Shown here: piece by piece, positions 8,364 to 17,011 of the stretch
Numbering within the stretch: the first letter of the stretch is position 1
Layout: every line of letters begins with the position of its first letter
From: Alphaproteobacteria bacterium
Lineage (GTDB): Bacteria; Pseudomonadota; Alphaproteobacteria; Rhodobacterales; Rhodobacteraceae
Reading direction: 5' to 3'
Assembly (NCBI GenBank): GCA_030426685.1
Contig: JAUHYC010000026.1
Coordinates: 1-51,302 of the forward strand
Length of the DNA stretch: 51,302 bases
Made by a program: the position numbers and the translations under genes
The notes under the pieces: model-generated
Databases searched by the model: none
Told to the model about the DNA's origin: nothing
What the model saw: the letters and a program-made list of their open reading frames with translations, nothing else

Positions 8364-9473
8364 ATGGCGACAATCACTCAAATTGAACTGCGCATGGTCG
8401 ATCTGGTGCCCAAGGTGAAACGGGTCGACGCCATTCAGACCTTTGTCAGTCAAGAAACCCCCATCCTTACTGTCTATGACAGCGACGGCGTTAGTGGCAC
8501 TGGTTATTCCTATACTATTGGCACGGGTGGCCCATCCGTCATGGCGCTGCTGGAACACACGCTGGCCCCGATGCTGATCGGGCGCGACCCGGACCGGATC
8601 GAAAACATCTGGCGCGACCTGCTGTTTGCCACTCATGCGACAGCGGTGGGCGCAATCACCTCGCTAGCGCTGGCCGCCATCGACACCGCGCTTTGGGATC
8701 TGCGTTGCCGCAAGCAAGGTCTGCCGCTGTGGAAAGCCGCCGGGGGATCGCGCGAAAAAGTGCCGCTTTATTCCACCGAGGGCGGCTGGTTGCATCTGGA
8801 AACGCAGGCGCTGGTCGATGACGCGCTGGCGATGCAGGCGCAGGGCTTTCGCGGCTCAAAAATCAAGATCGGCCGCGATCACCTGAGCGAAGATGACGCG
8901 CGTCTGGGGGCGGTCCGGTCTGCCCTGGGTGGCGGGTACGAGATTTTGACCGATGGCAATCAGGGCTTTACGCTGTCCGAAGCGATCCGCCGGGCGCGGG
9001 TTCTCGAGGAGCACGGGATAGGCTGGTTCGAAGAACCGCTGCCCGCCGATGATGTGGCAGGCCATGTGCAACTAGCGCAACACACCAGCGTGCCGATTGC
9101 GGTGGGCGAAAGTATGTATTCTCTGAGCCAGTTCAAGGATTACCTGCAAATGGGCGCGGCCTCGATCGTGCAGGTGGATGTGGCCCGGATTGGTGGCATC
9201 ACCCCGTGGCTGAAGGTGGCGCACATGGCCGAGGCGTTCAACGTCATGGTTTGCCCGCATTTCCTGATGGAACTGCACCTGCCGCTGGTTTGCGCTATCC
9301 CTAACGCGAAATGGCTGGAATACATCCCGCAACTGGACACCGTGACCAACGGCCCAATCCGTATCGAGGACGGTCACGCCATCCCCTCTGATGAACCCGG
9401 TTTGGGTATCGACTGGGATTGGGGAGCGATTTCGCGGCTTTCCGAGGCCAAGACCGTCAAGGAGCGCACCTGA
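8364..9473 (+). CDS. Enolase-superfamily (mandelate racemase type) sugar-acid dehydratase, substrate unknown
   Basis: A 369-residue member with an N-terminal capping domain and a barrel domain. The catalytic set is visible: KxK at K166/K168 (SKIKIG), metal ligands D197 (LTDGNQ), E223 or E224 (WFEEP) and E249 (VGES), and general base H299 (CPHF). This is the mandelate-racemase-like arrangement used by many sugar-acid dehydratases. It is distinct from the L-fuconate dehydratase encoded at 11419. It overlaps the mutarotase start (TGATG). It may dehydrate a second sugar acid brought in by the same importer (for example an epimeric 6-deoxy or pentonic acid). That is inference; superfamily membership is firm. 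Confidence 0.9.
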   Translation: MATITQIELRMVDLVPKVKRVDAIQTFVSQETPILTVYDSDGVSGTGYSYTIGTGGPSVMALLEHTLAPMLIGRDPDRIENIWRDLLFATHATAVGAITSLALAAIDTALWDLRCRKQGLPLWKAAGGSREKVPLYSTEGGWLHLETQALVDDALAMQAQGFRGSKIKIGRDHLSEDDARLGAVRSALGGGYEILTDGNQGFTLSEAIRRARVLEEHGIGWFEEPLPADDVAGHVQLAQHTSVPIAVGESMYSLSQFKDYLQMGAASIVQVDVARIGGITPWLKVAHMAEAFNVMVCPHFLMELHLPLVCAIPNAKWLEYIPQLDTVTNGPIRIEDGHAIPSDEPGLGIDWDWGAISRLSEAKTVKERT

Positions 9474-9802
9474 TGCAACGCATGGGCATGGTGATCGGGA
9501 TCAGGCCCGAGATGATCGAAGAATACAAGCGCCTGCACGCTGCCGTCTGGCCTCAGGTTCTGGAGCAGATCAGAAACAGCAACATTCGCAACTATACCAT
9601 CTTTCTGCGCGAGCCGGAAAACCTGCTGTTCGGGTACTGGGAATACCACGGCGAGGATTTCGCGGCGGATATGGCCGAAATGGCCAAGGATCCGGTGACA
9701 CAGGACTGGTGGACCCATACCGACCCCTGCCAGTCGCCGCTGGCCAGTCGCGCGGAGGGCGAGCAGTGGTCGATGATGCAAGAAGTATTTCACACGGATT
9801 AA
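9473..9802 (+). CDS. L-rhamnose/L-fucose mutarotase-type protein
   Basis: A 109-residue RhaM-like (DUF718) protein that in the family interconverts alpha and beta anomers of 6-deoxy-hexoses, supplying the anomer used by the dehydrogenase. Family signatures MGMVIGIRPEMIEEYKRLH, the NIRNYTIF strand and the C-terminal WWTHTDPCQSPL segment are present. The start at 9473 overlaps the previous stop. The setting with L-fuconate dehydratase favours L-fucose, but family members specific for rhamnose look similar. Confidence 0.9.
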   Translation: MQRMGMVIGIRPEMIEEYKRLHAAVWPQVLEQIRNSNIRNYTIFLREPENLLFGYWEYHGEDFAADMAEMAKDPVTQDWWTHTDPCQSPLASRAEGEQWSMMQEVFHTD

Positions 9803-9807
9803 AAGCT

Positions 9808-10557
9808 ATGACTGACACTACGGGCCGTCTGGCCGGAAAAAAGACACTCATCACCGCAGCAGGGCAAGGCATCGGGCGGGCCACTGCCGAGCTGTTCGCC
9901 GCCGAGGGGGCTGAGGTCATCGCCAGCGACATCAACGAGGACGCGCTGGCGGAACTGGGTAACATCCCGCGTGTCACTGCGTGGAAGCTGGATGTGACCG
10001 ATGGCGCTGCGGTCGAGGCCGCTGTTGCGGATATCGGCCCGCTGGACGTTCTGTTCAACTGCGCGGGCTATGTGGCGAACGGCACCATTCTGGAATGTGA
10101 CGAAAAGGACTGGGATTTCAGCTTTGATCTGAACGTCAAGGCGATGTATCGGCTGATCCGTCTGATCCTGCCGGGAATGCTGGACAACGGTGGCGGATCG
10201 ATCATCAACATGTCCTCGGTTGCGTCCTCGATCAAGGGCGTGCCGAACCGGTTTGCCTATTGCGCGTCCAAGGCGGCAGTGATCGGCATGACCAAAGCGG
10301 TGGCCGCCGACTATGTCACCCGCGGCATCCGCTGCAATGCGATCTGCCCGGGCACCGTTGACAGCCCGTCAATGCACGGACGGCTGCGCGCCACCGGCAA
10401 CTATGAACAGGCACTGAAGGACTTCATCGCACGCCAGCCAATGGGCCGCATCGGAACCGCCGAGGAAATCGCGGCGCTTGCGCTGTACCTCGCCAGCGAT
10501 GACAGCGCCTTTACCACTGGACAGAACCACGCCATCGACGGCGGCTGGTCCATTTAA
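9808..10557 (+). CDS. SDR-family dehydrogenase, probable 2-keto-3-deoxy-L-fuconate dehydrogenase
   Basis: A 249-residue short-chain dehydrogenase. The nucleotide-binding glycine motif is AAGQGIG at 17-23, the NAG equivalent is NCAG at 84-87, and the catalytic Tyr151 and Lys155 lie in YCASK, with the serine in NMSSVAS just before. The family ending AIDGGW is present. In the known fucose route it oxidises 2-keto-3-deoxy-L-fuconate at C4 to the 2,4-diketo acid with NAD. The start at 9808 is used because the upstream extension overlaps the mutarotase gene. Genes for the preceding and following steps flank it, supporting the assignment. Confidence 0.88.
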   Translation: MTDTTGRLAGKKTLITAAGQGIGRATAELFAAEGAEVIASDINEDALAELGNIPRVTAWKLDVTDGAAVEAAVADIGPLDVLFNCAGYVANGTILECDEKDWDFSFDLNVKAMYRLIRLILPGMLDNGGGSIINMSSVASSIKGVPNRFAYCASKAAVIGMTKAVAADYVTRGIRCNAICPGTVDSPSMHGRLRATGNYEQALKDFIARQPMGRIGTAEEIAALALYLASDDSAFTTGQNHAIDGGWSI

Positions 10558-10576
10558 TTTGCAGGAGAATTAAGAG

Positions 10577-11419
10577 ATGAAACTGTTGCGCTATGGCCCG
10601 GTCGGGTCCGAAAAACCAGGATTGCTGGATGCCGAAGGGAACATCCGTGACCTGTCGGGTGTTATTGATGATGTTTCGGGCGACACTCTAGGCGACGCCG
10701 CGCTGCACAAGTTGCGTGGCATCGACCCGGCCTCATTGCCGTTGGTCGATGGCGACCCGCGTATCGGCGCCTGCGTGGGTCAGGTAGGTAAGTTCATCTG
10801 CATCGGCCTGAACTATGCCGACCACGCCGCCGAAAGCGGCATGGAACTGCCGCAGGAGCCGGTGATCTTCTTCAAGGCCACTTCAGCCATTTGTGGCCCT
10901 AATGACGACACCGAAATCCCGCGCAGCTCGGTCAAGACCGATTGGGAGGTCGAGTTGGGCGTGGTGATCGGCAAGCACACCAAATATGTCAGTGTCGAAG
11001 AGGCGCTGGACCACGTGGCAGGCTATTGCGTCGTCAACGACCTGTCCGAGCGCGATTTCCAGCTGCACCGCTCGGGTCAGTGGGTCAAGGGCAAGTCGGC
11101 GGACACGTTCGGCCCGATCGGCCCCTGGCTGGTGACGCGGGACGAGGTTTCCGATCCGCAGAACCTGACTATGTACCTAGAGGTCAACGGCCATCGCTAT
11201 CAGGACGGCTCGACCCGGACCATGCATTTCGACGTGGCAACCGTGATCTCGCACCTGTCGCAATTCATGTCGCTGCAGCCCGGTGATGTAATCTCGACCG
11301 GCACGCCTCCGGGGGTTGGTATGGGGCAGAACCCTCAGATCTACCTGAAGCCGGGCGACGTTGTTGAACTTGGTATCGAAGGGCTGGGTGTTCAGCGTCA
11401 GAACGTGGTGGCGGGCTGA
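10577..11419 (+). CDS. Fumarylacetoacetate hydrolase family protein, probable 2,4-diketo-3-deoxy-L-fuconate hydrolase
   Basis: Predicted last enzyme of the pathway, hydrolysing the diketo acid to pyruvate and L-lactate. It is a 280-residue FAH-family protein. The divalent-metal ligands E124 and E126 (DWEVELG) and D155 (VVNDLSERD) are in place, and the STGTPPGVGMG and KPGDVVELGIEGLG blocks are diagnostic. A ribosome binding site (AGGAG at about 10562-10566) precedes the start. It overlaps the L-fuconate dehydratase start by one base. FAH proteins of the same shape also act in other 2-keto-acid routes, but the neighbours make this one likely. Confidence 0.88.
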   Translation: MKLLRYGPVGSEKPGLLDAEGNIRDLSGVIDDVSGDTLGDAALHKLRGIDPASLPLVDGDPRIGACVGQVGKFICIGLNYADHAAESGMELPQEPVIFFKATSAICGPNDDTEIPRSSVKTDWEVELGVVIGKHTKYVSVEEALDHVAGYCVVNDLSERDFQLHRSGQWVKGKSADTFGPIGPWLVTRDEVSDPQNLTMYLEVNGHRYQDGSTRTMHFDVATVISHLSQFMSLQPGDVISTGTPPGVGMGQNPQIYLKPGDVVELGIEGLGVQRQNVVAG

Positions 11420-12726
11420 TGGTTACCATTACCGACCTGAAAACCTTCGACCTTCGGTTCCCGACCTCAGCCTCGCTGGACGGGTCCGACGCAATGAACC
11501 CCGACCCGGATTATTCCGCCGCCTATGTGGTGCTGGACACCGATGGCGCGTATCAGGGCCATGGTCTGACCTTCACCATCGGGCGAGGGAATGAGATTTG
11601 CATTACCGCTATCGAGGCGATGCGGCACTTGCTTGTCGGTCTCGATCTGGATTGGGCGCGCGAGGACATGGGACGGTTCTGGCGCTATATCACCGGCGAC
11701 AGCCAGTTGCGCTGGATCGGGCCGGACAAGGGTGCAATCCATCTGGCCACCGGTGCGGTGGTCAATGCGGTTTGGGACCTGCTGGCGAAAGAGGCGAGCA
11801 AGCCCGTCTGGCAACTGGTCGGGGAAATGACGCCCGAGGAAATCGTGCAGCTTGTCGATTTTCGCTATATGACCGATGTGCTGACCAAGGACGAGGCGCT
11901 GGACATCCTGCGCAGGGCCGAACCGGGCAAGGCAGATCGGATCGCAAAGCTGAGGGCCGAAGGTTATCCCTGCTATACCACCTCGGCAGGATGGCTAGGC
12001 TATTCCGACGACAAGCTGCGCCGCTTGTGCCGCGAAGCACGCGAGGCCGGATTCACCCATACCAAGTTCAAGGTGGGCCGCGATCTGGCCGACGACATCC
12101 GCCGCCTGACCATCGCCCGCGAGGAGCTGGGCGAGGCCATGAACATCATGATCGACGCCAATCAGGTATGGGAGGTCGATCAGGCTATCGACTGGGTCAA
12201 GGAACTGTCATTTGCGCGGCCTTTGTTCATCGAGGAACCCACCAGCCCCGACGATGTGGTTGGGCACAGGAAAATCCGTCAGGCAATTGCCCCGATCAAG
12301 GTGGCGACGGGTGAAATGTGCCAGAACCGCATTCTGTTCAAACAGTTCATTGCCAACGAGGCTATTGATTTCGTGCAAATCGACAGCTGTCGTCTGGGCG
12401 GTTTGAACGAAGTGCTTGCGGTGCAGCTGATGGCAGCAAAATTTGGCTTGCCGGTCTGGCCCCATGCCGGCGGCGTGGGCCTGTGCGAGTATGTGCAGCA
12501 TCTGTCGATGATCGATTATGTGGCGATCACCGGTGAGAAAGACGACAAACGCATCGAATTTGTCGATCACCTGCACGAGCATTTCGTCGACCCCTGCATC
12601 GTGGAGAACGGTGCCTATCAGGCACCTGTGGCGCCGGGGTTTTCCATCGAGATGAAGGCAAGCTCGATCGCCGGTTATCAACATCAACCATCTGCAACGC
12701 AAACAGCCGAAGCAGGAGCGGCCTGA
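11419..12726 (+). CDS. L-fuconate dehydratase
   Basis: Converts L-fuconate to 2-keto-3-deoxy-L-fuconate. The 435-residue length is typical of this enolase-superfamily branch (longer than the 369-residue paralogue upstream). Active-site residues read K216 and K218 (TKFKVG), D246 and N248 (MIDANQ), E272 (FIEEP), E299 (ATGEM) and H349 (WPHAGG). They keep the spacing remembered for the Xanthomonas enzyme. The IGPDKGAIHLATGAVVNAVW region and the C-terminal EHFVDPCIVENGAY segment also match that family. Its start overlaps the hydrolase stop and its stop overlaps the aldo/keto reductase start. Confidence 0.92.
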   Translation: MVTITDLKTFDLRFPTSASLDGSDAMNPDPDYSAAYVVLDTDGAYQGHGLTFTIGRGNEICITAIEAMRHLLVGLDLDWAREDMGRFWRYITGDSQLRWIGPDKGAIHLATGAVVNAVWDLLAKEASKPVWQLVGEMTPEEIVQLVDFRYMTDVLTKDEALDILRRAEPGKADRIAKLRAEGYPCYTTSAGWLGYSDDKLRRLCREAREAGFTHTKFKVGRDLADDIRRLTIAREELGEAMNIMIDANQVWEVDQAIDWVKELSFARPLFIEEPTSPDDVVGHRKIRQAIAPIKVATGEMCQNRILFKQFIANEAIDFVQIDSCRLGGLNEVLAVQLMAAKFGLPVWPHAGGVGLCEYVQHLSMIDYVAITGEKDDKRIEFVDHLHEHFVDPCIVENGAYQAPVAPGFSIEMKASSIAGYQHQPSATQTAEAGAA

Positions 12727-13691
12727 TGCGACAGAACCTCATTGGGAATACCGGTGTGCGCGTGACCGAGGCATCGTTTGGCTGTGCGAGTATCGGAAAC
12801 CTGTACCGCCCAGCGACCGACGCGCAGGTGGATGAGGTGCTGCAATGCGCTTGGGACGCGGGTATCCGTTATTTCGATACCGCACCGCATTATGGTCGCG
12901 GCCTGTCCGAAAAGCGACTGGGCCGCTTCCTTACGCGGCATCCCCGCGACGAATACGTCATTTCAACCAAGGTCGGGCGGGTGCTGTCACCCGGACCAGC
13001 GATGGACGAGGCCGATGGCTTTGTCGATCCGCTGCCCAACGCGGTGCGCTATGACTATTCAGGCGACGGGATCGAAGCTTCGCTGGAACACAGTTTCGGT
13101 CTTCTGAATACCAATTACGCAGATATCGTCTATGTCCACGATATCGGTGAATTCACTCACGGACAGAACAATAGCGCCCATATGGAAGCCTTCCTCGGGT
13201 CGGGATATGAACGGTTGGTAAGGCTGAAGGAGCAGGGCAGAATCCGGGCTTTCGGGCTGGGCGTGAACGAAAACCAGATTTGTCTCGACGTAATGGACCA
13301 TGGCCCCATCGACGTGATCTTGTTGGCTGGTCGGCTAACACTGCTGGACCGATCGGCAGAACAGGAGCTCACCGCCAAATGCCGAGCGCAAGGCACCAGC
13401 CTGGTACTGGGCGGCGTGTTCAATTCGGGCATCCTCGCCACTGGTCCGGTTAAAGGGGCAACCTATGATTACGTCCCAGCATCAACGGAAGTCATCGAGC
13501 AGGTCAAAAACCTTCAGACCAAAGCCGAGATGCTTGGGCTGCCGCTGGCAACGGCGGCGCTTCACTTTGCCAAACGGCATGCGCTGACAGCCTCTGTCCT
13601 GTTGGGAACAGCTTGCGCGCGGTCATTGCAACGAAATCTTACTGCATTGGATGGACCAACGCCCGATGAGTTTGACAATCATTTCAGGTGA
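12726..13691 (+). CDS. Aldo/keto reductase, probable L-fucose (D-threo-aldose) 1-dehydrogenase
   Basis: Predicted first oxidation step, L-fucose to L-fucono-lactone with NAD(P). A 321-residue AKR barrel. The catalytic tetrad is Asp51 and Tyr56 (FDTAPHYG), Lys82 (STKVGR) and His138 (VHDIG). The long insertion between strands and the overall pattern match D-threo-aldose 1-dehydrogenases rather than generic AKRs. It is the last gene of the plus-strand operon, one base overlapping the dehydratase. It converges with the thioredoxin-fold gene ending at 13852; no clear terminator is visible in the 160 bases between. Confidence 0.88.
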   Translation: MRQNLIGNTGVRVTEASFGCASIGNLYRPATDAQVDEVLQCAWDAGIRYFDTAPHYGRGLSEKRLGRFLTRHPRDEYVISTKVGRVLSPGPAMDEADGFVDPLPNAVRYDYSGDGIEASLEHSFGLLNTNYADIVYVHDIGEFTHGQNNSAHMEAFLGSGYERLVRLKEQGRIRAFGLGVNENQICLDVMDHGPIDVILLAGRLTLLDRSAEQELTAKCRAQGTSLVLGGVFNSGILATGPVKGATYDYVPASTEVIEQVKNLQTKAEMLGLPLATAALHFAKRHALTASVLLGTACARSLQRNLTALDGPTPDEFDNHFR

Positions 13692-13851
13692 GGCTTTTGA
13701 CGTGCATAAAGATGACAGGCTGCAGCCGCCTAGTCGATAACCGAGCACAATAACGAAGGTCAAATATTGGGGACAGATCAAACATACTCAGCATGCCTTG
13801 GTGCCTCACGGCAATCCTGCCCGCTACAAACTGAGAATGCCCGCAGGGTAC

Positions 13852-14418
13852 TCAACTACGATCTTGCCGCTGAACTATGTTCTGCACCCAGGCCGAGGCG
13901 GGATCGCCACTACCAATCTGAGGCTGAATGAGACCGTCGATCATGAACGTCGGGGAGACGTGGATCCCGTTTTGACGGGCATATTTGCAATGCCATTTAA
14001 CCTCACGATCAAGGTCGGGGATGGCAAATGCGGTGACCAGCTCCACGCCGGACAGGTCTTCGAGCTTGGCGATGATGCCGCGCGGTGTGGTGTCCAGGTT
14101 TGGTCCGCTGCAATGGTTCTCGAACTCGAACTCCTCGCGATGTGCCGCTACCGCGGACATCACGCGGCGCGCGGCCTCCTTGCCCTGTTCCAGCGTCGAA
14201 GCGGCGATGATGCAGCGGGTAACGACACCGGAGAACATATGCCAGGGTTGGGATTGTAGCCGCAGCTTGACGGTGACCCGGTCTTCTCCGGCCTCTGCCA
14301 GCAATTCATCGAGTTTATCAAAGGCACGCACGGAAAACGGACAGGTCGGTTCAAGAAACATCTCGAACACGCGGGGGCCGTGGCCCCAGTGTAGCGGGTC
14401 GGCGTGCCATCGGGTCAT
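13852..14418 (-). CDS. DsbA-like thioredoxin-fold protein with a CxxS active site
   Basis: A 188-residue protein with no signal peptide, hence probably cytoplasmic. The thioredoxin-fold motif is EPTCPFS (Cys26-Pro-Phe-Ser29), so the usual second cysteine is serine; the cis-proline loop HVSPTF is near residue 150. Monothiol folds of this kind often act with glutathione or as isomerases (for example the 2-hydroxychromene-2-carboxylate isomerase and GST-kappa families) rather than as disulfide oxidases. The start at 14418 lies 13 bases after the NIPSNAP stop. It is the last gene of the long minus-strand operon beginning at 20725. The specific reaction is unknown. Confidence 0.75.
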   Translation of the reverse strand: MTRWHADPLHWGHGPRVFEMFLEPTCPFSVRAFDKLDELLAEAGEDRVTVKLRLQSQPWHMFSGVVTRCIIAASTLEQGKEAARRVMSAVAAHREEFEFENHCSGPNLDTTPRGIIAKLEDLSGVELVTAFAIPDLDREVKWHCKYARQNGIHVSPTFMIDGLIQPQIGSGDPASAWVQNIVQRQDRS

Positions 14419-14431
14419 GGGGAAATTCCCT

Positions 14432-14761
14432 TCAATGCTGATGTGGGGGATTCCAGAAGGTGGTAGGGCGCAGAAGTGTGTTGCGCTGTTCCGTTTGATA
14501 ACCAAGCTCGGCGCCACGTGTGCGGTATTCGAGCCAATCGGGATCATTGTAGAGCGCGGCGCGACGGGTTTGCCGGTCGGCCGCGTCGCGATACTGCCAG
14601 AGATGCACATAGGCATTCACATCGCCGGTTTCGACTGTGCCATAGAATAGCGGGTCACCCAGATGGCGGCGCTGTGCATCGAAACCAAGTTCGGAATAGA
14701 GGTCGAGCTGCTTTCCAATTGTACCGGGGCGGCAACGGTATGTACGGAGATCATAGAGCAT
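14432..14761 (-). CDS. NIPSNAP-family protein
   Basis: A 109-residue dimeric ferredoxin-like fold protein. The family opening MLYDLRTYRCRPGTIGKQLDLY, the VHLWQYRD block and the closing LLRPTTFWNPP are all recognisable. The biochemical role of NIPSNAP proteins is not settled; bacterial ones often sit in catabolic operons. It overlaps the 3' end of the flavoprotein gene upstream by 11 bases. The start at 14761 was chosen over an upstream ATG because it begins the conserved domain. Confidence 0.85.
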   Translation of the reverse strand: MLYDLRTYRCRPGTIGKQLDLYSELGFDAQRRHLGDPLFYGTVETGDVNAYVHLWQYRDAADRQTRRAALYNDPDWLEYRTRGAELGYQTEQRNTLLRPTTFWNPPHQH

Positions 14762-15971
14762 TGGCGGGTTCCTTGAGTTCAAACAGGCGCGCGGCCTCGT
14801 TGCGGATATGTTCGGCTATGGGAATGGCTGAGGTGGCCGCAGGTGAGGGTGCGTTGCAAATATGGATGGTGCGGGCGGTACTGCGGATCAGAAAGTCATG
14901 CACCAATGTGCCATCACGCATCACCGCTTGCGCCCGTATGCCCGACGGGTGCGGTTGCAGGTCGCTCAATTCGAGCGACGGGCAATACCGCTGACAAGCC
15001 CGAAGGTAACGGCTACGAAACGTGGAATTGGCCATCTCGGTCAGGCCGGAGGAAAGGTTTGCGCCAAGTGTGCGCCAGAAACCGGGAAAGCGGGCCATCG
15101 CGGTCAGATCGCGTGGCGAGACCGCCAGCTTGCCATATTTCTCGCGGGCAAAGCTGAGCACGGCATTGGGCCCGACGGTGACATAGCCGCCGATCATTCG
15201 CGTCAGGTGAATGCCGAGAAAGGGCAGGTCGGGGTCAGGCACCGGGTATATCAGGTGATTGACGATTTTATCGTGACGCGGTGCAAGGCGGTAATATTCC
15301 CCTTTGAACGGAACAATCGCGAAGTCATCAGCTAGTCCGCACATGCTCGCCAGCCGATCTGCGTTGAGCCCGGCGCAGGCAATCAGACGGCGGGTTTTGA
15401 GACGCTGCCCATTGGCCAGTGTAAGGGTCACGTCATTGACGGATTCCGCAATCCCGGTAACGTCGGCATCGTGGGTGATTTCACCCCCGGCGGCGGTGAA
15501 AAGTTCTGCCATCTTGCCTACCATCGCGCCGTAATCGGCAATACCGGTGGCGGGGCTCAGCAACCCGGCCCGGCCAGTTATGTTGGGTTCGATCTCGCGT
15601 AGTTCGGCGCCCGGAACGGGACGAACTTCGAGCCCGTTCTGTTGGGCGCGGCCGGTCAGTGCCGCCAAACGTTCCTCTTCCAGTCGCGAGGTGGCGACGA
15701 GCAGCTTGCCGCATTGCTCGAAGGGCAAATGATGTTCGGTGCAGAACTGGACAGTCGCTTCCAGCCCGCGGCGGCAGAACTCTGCCTTCAGGCTTCCGGG
15801 GGCATAGTAGATACCGGCATGGATGACCCCACTGTTGCGTCCGGTCTGATGCAACGCAAGAGCCTGTTCTTTTTCCAGCACGCGGACGGAAAGGCCAGGC
15901 CAGGCACGCTGGATTTCAAGCGCCGTTGCGATGCCGACGATGCCGCCGCCGATGATGGTGATGTCGATCAT
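14751..15971 (-). CDS. FAD-dependent oxidoreductase, L-2-hydroxyglutarate oxidase type (LhgO)
   Basis: A 406-residue DAO-family flavoprotein. The FAD-binding GGGIVG motif is at residues 8-13, followed by RNSGVIHAGIYYAPGSLKA, which is characteristic of L-2-hydroxyglutarate oxidase/dehydrogenase, and by the C-terminal SGIRAQ...FLI region. Known members oxidise L-2-hydroxyglutarate to 2-oxoglutarate and pass electrons to the respiratory chain. In this operon, with an importer, a deacetylase-type hydrolase and a NIPSNAP protein, it may act on another L-2-hydroxy acid. The start at 15971 directly begins the conserved dinucleotide-binding strand. Confidence 0.85.
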   Translation of the reverse strand: MIDITIIGGGIVGIATALEIQRAWPGLSVRVLEKEQALALHQTGRNSGVIHAGIYYAPGSLKAEFCRRGLEATVQFCTEHHLPFEQCGKLLVATSRLEEERLAALTGRAQQNGLEVRPVPGAELREIEPNITGRAGLLSPATGIADYGAMVGKMAELFTAAGGEITHDADVTGIAESVNDVTLTLANGQRLKTRRLIACAGLNADRLASMCGLADDFAIVPFKGEYYRLAPRHDKIVNHLIYPVPDPDLPFLGIHLTRMIGGYVTVGPNAVLSFAREKYGKLAVSPRDLTAMARFPGFWRTLGANLSSGLTEMANSTFRSRYLRACQRYCPSLELSDLQPHPSGIRAQAVMRDGTLVHDFLIRSTARTIHICNAPSPAATSAIPIAEHIRNEAARLFELKEPANAL

Positions 15972-16026
15972 GTTATGACTTCCGGCTGTGGCCGGGCATG
16001 CGGGAGGCACATGCTCGGCAAGGCGT

Positions 16027-16944
16027 TCATGCGATCGGGTTGATCTTCTGATCACCGTTCTTGCGTTCCCACTCCGCCCATTCGTCATGTGGGTTCGGAT
16101 CACGGATGATGCTTGGTTCGGACAGGGTGAAATCGGCGATATCGTCCTTGCGCATCACGACCACACCCTTGTGTTTCAGCGCGTATTCCAGGAACCGGTC
16201 CAATGACTTCACCCGGTAGGGGCGACCTTGCACGCGGTCATGGGTTGAAATTGCCATCATCCGGCGGCGATGCCCCGCCTCTTCATAAAGCTGATCGAAC
16301 TCGTCCTTGAGCTGACGTTCGTATTCCGTCGTTGTGAACTTGTAGCCCTCGAACTGGATGATGTCGTTCAGCGTCACTGAATAGGGCACGACAGCGAAAT
16401 CCTTGTTGCGTACGGGGATCAGAAAGGGCTCATCGCGGCTGACATCGTCGATGTGGTATTTGAAGCCTTCGTCCTGAAGGATCTTCAGCGTGTTGATCGT
16501 GCCGCGCATCGCAGCACCGTTGTAGCCCACCGGTGCAACGCCCGTGGCACGCTTGATCGATGCGACGTTGTCGGCAATGAACCGGCGCTCATCCGCTTCT
16601 TGCAGGTCGACCTGCATAATCCAGTCCCGCCCATGCGCGGCGGCCTCATGACCGCGGTCCACGATCTCTTTGGCGACCTCGGGGCTGCGGTCGACCGCGC
16701 TGCCGACCATATGTGACGTCACCTTTATTTTGTGCTTGTCCCACAGATCCAACATGCGTTGGATGCCTTCGACATAGCCATAGCGGTACCAGCTCTTGGT
16801 TGGGAAGTCGGGATAGGTGGGGTCCATGTCGATGAAGCCCGAAAATGGCCCGCCAGGGCCATAGGGGGCCTCGCCGCCCGCCTCGAACTGCATCGAGATC
16901 GAGATGACAAGCCGGGCGTCATCGGGCCAGAAAGTGTTTGTCAT
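16027..16944 (-). CDS. Polysaccharide deacetylase family hydrolase, PuuE-like
   Basis: A 305-residue NodB-fold protein. It lacks the usual TFDDG opening and begins ISISMQFEAGGEAPYG, as in the PuuE-type (cofactor-independent allantoinase-like) branch. Other family blocks visible are VTSHMVGSAVDRSPE, EAAAHGRDWIMQ and STHDRVQGRPYRV. No signal peptide, so probably cytoplasmic. The likely chemistry is hydrolysis of an amide or cyclic amide rather than of chitin-like polymers. It sits between a ribose-type importer and an LhgO-like oxidase. Its start is separated from the binding-protein gene by a terminator-like hairpin (16977-17000). Substrate unknown. Confidence 0.82.
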   Translation of the reverse strand: MTNTFWPDDARLVISISMQFEAGGEAPYGPGGPFSGFIDMDPTYPDFPTKSWYRYGYVEGIQRMLDLWDKHKIKVTSHMVGSAVDRSPEVAKEIVDRGHEAAAHGRDWIMQVDLQEADERRFIADNVASIKRATGVAPVGYNGAAMRGTINTLKILQDEGFKYHIDDVSRDEPFLIPVRNKDFAVVPYSVTLNDIIQFEGYKFTTTEYERQLKDEFDQLYEEAGHRRRMMAISTHDRVQGRPYRVKSLDRFLEYALKHKGVVVMRKDDIADFTLSEPSIIRDPNPHDEWAEWERKNGDQKINPIA

Positions 16945-16976
16945 AAGTTTGTTCCTTTTGAAGAGGCGGGAAAAAG

Positions 16977-17000
16977 AGGCGCAGCCGATAGGCTGCGCCT
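16977..17000 (-). terminator. Hairpin with T tract after the ribose-type binding-protein gene
   Basis: AGGCGCAGCC (16977-16986) pairs perfectly with 16991-17000 around a 4-base loop. Reading the minus strand, CTTTTTC follows the stem. It lies just after the binding-protein stop and before the deacetylase start, so it probably causes partial termination or protects the upstream message. Confidence 0.75.
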
Positions 17001-17011
17001 TACGGATTGCA

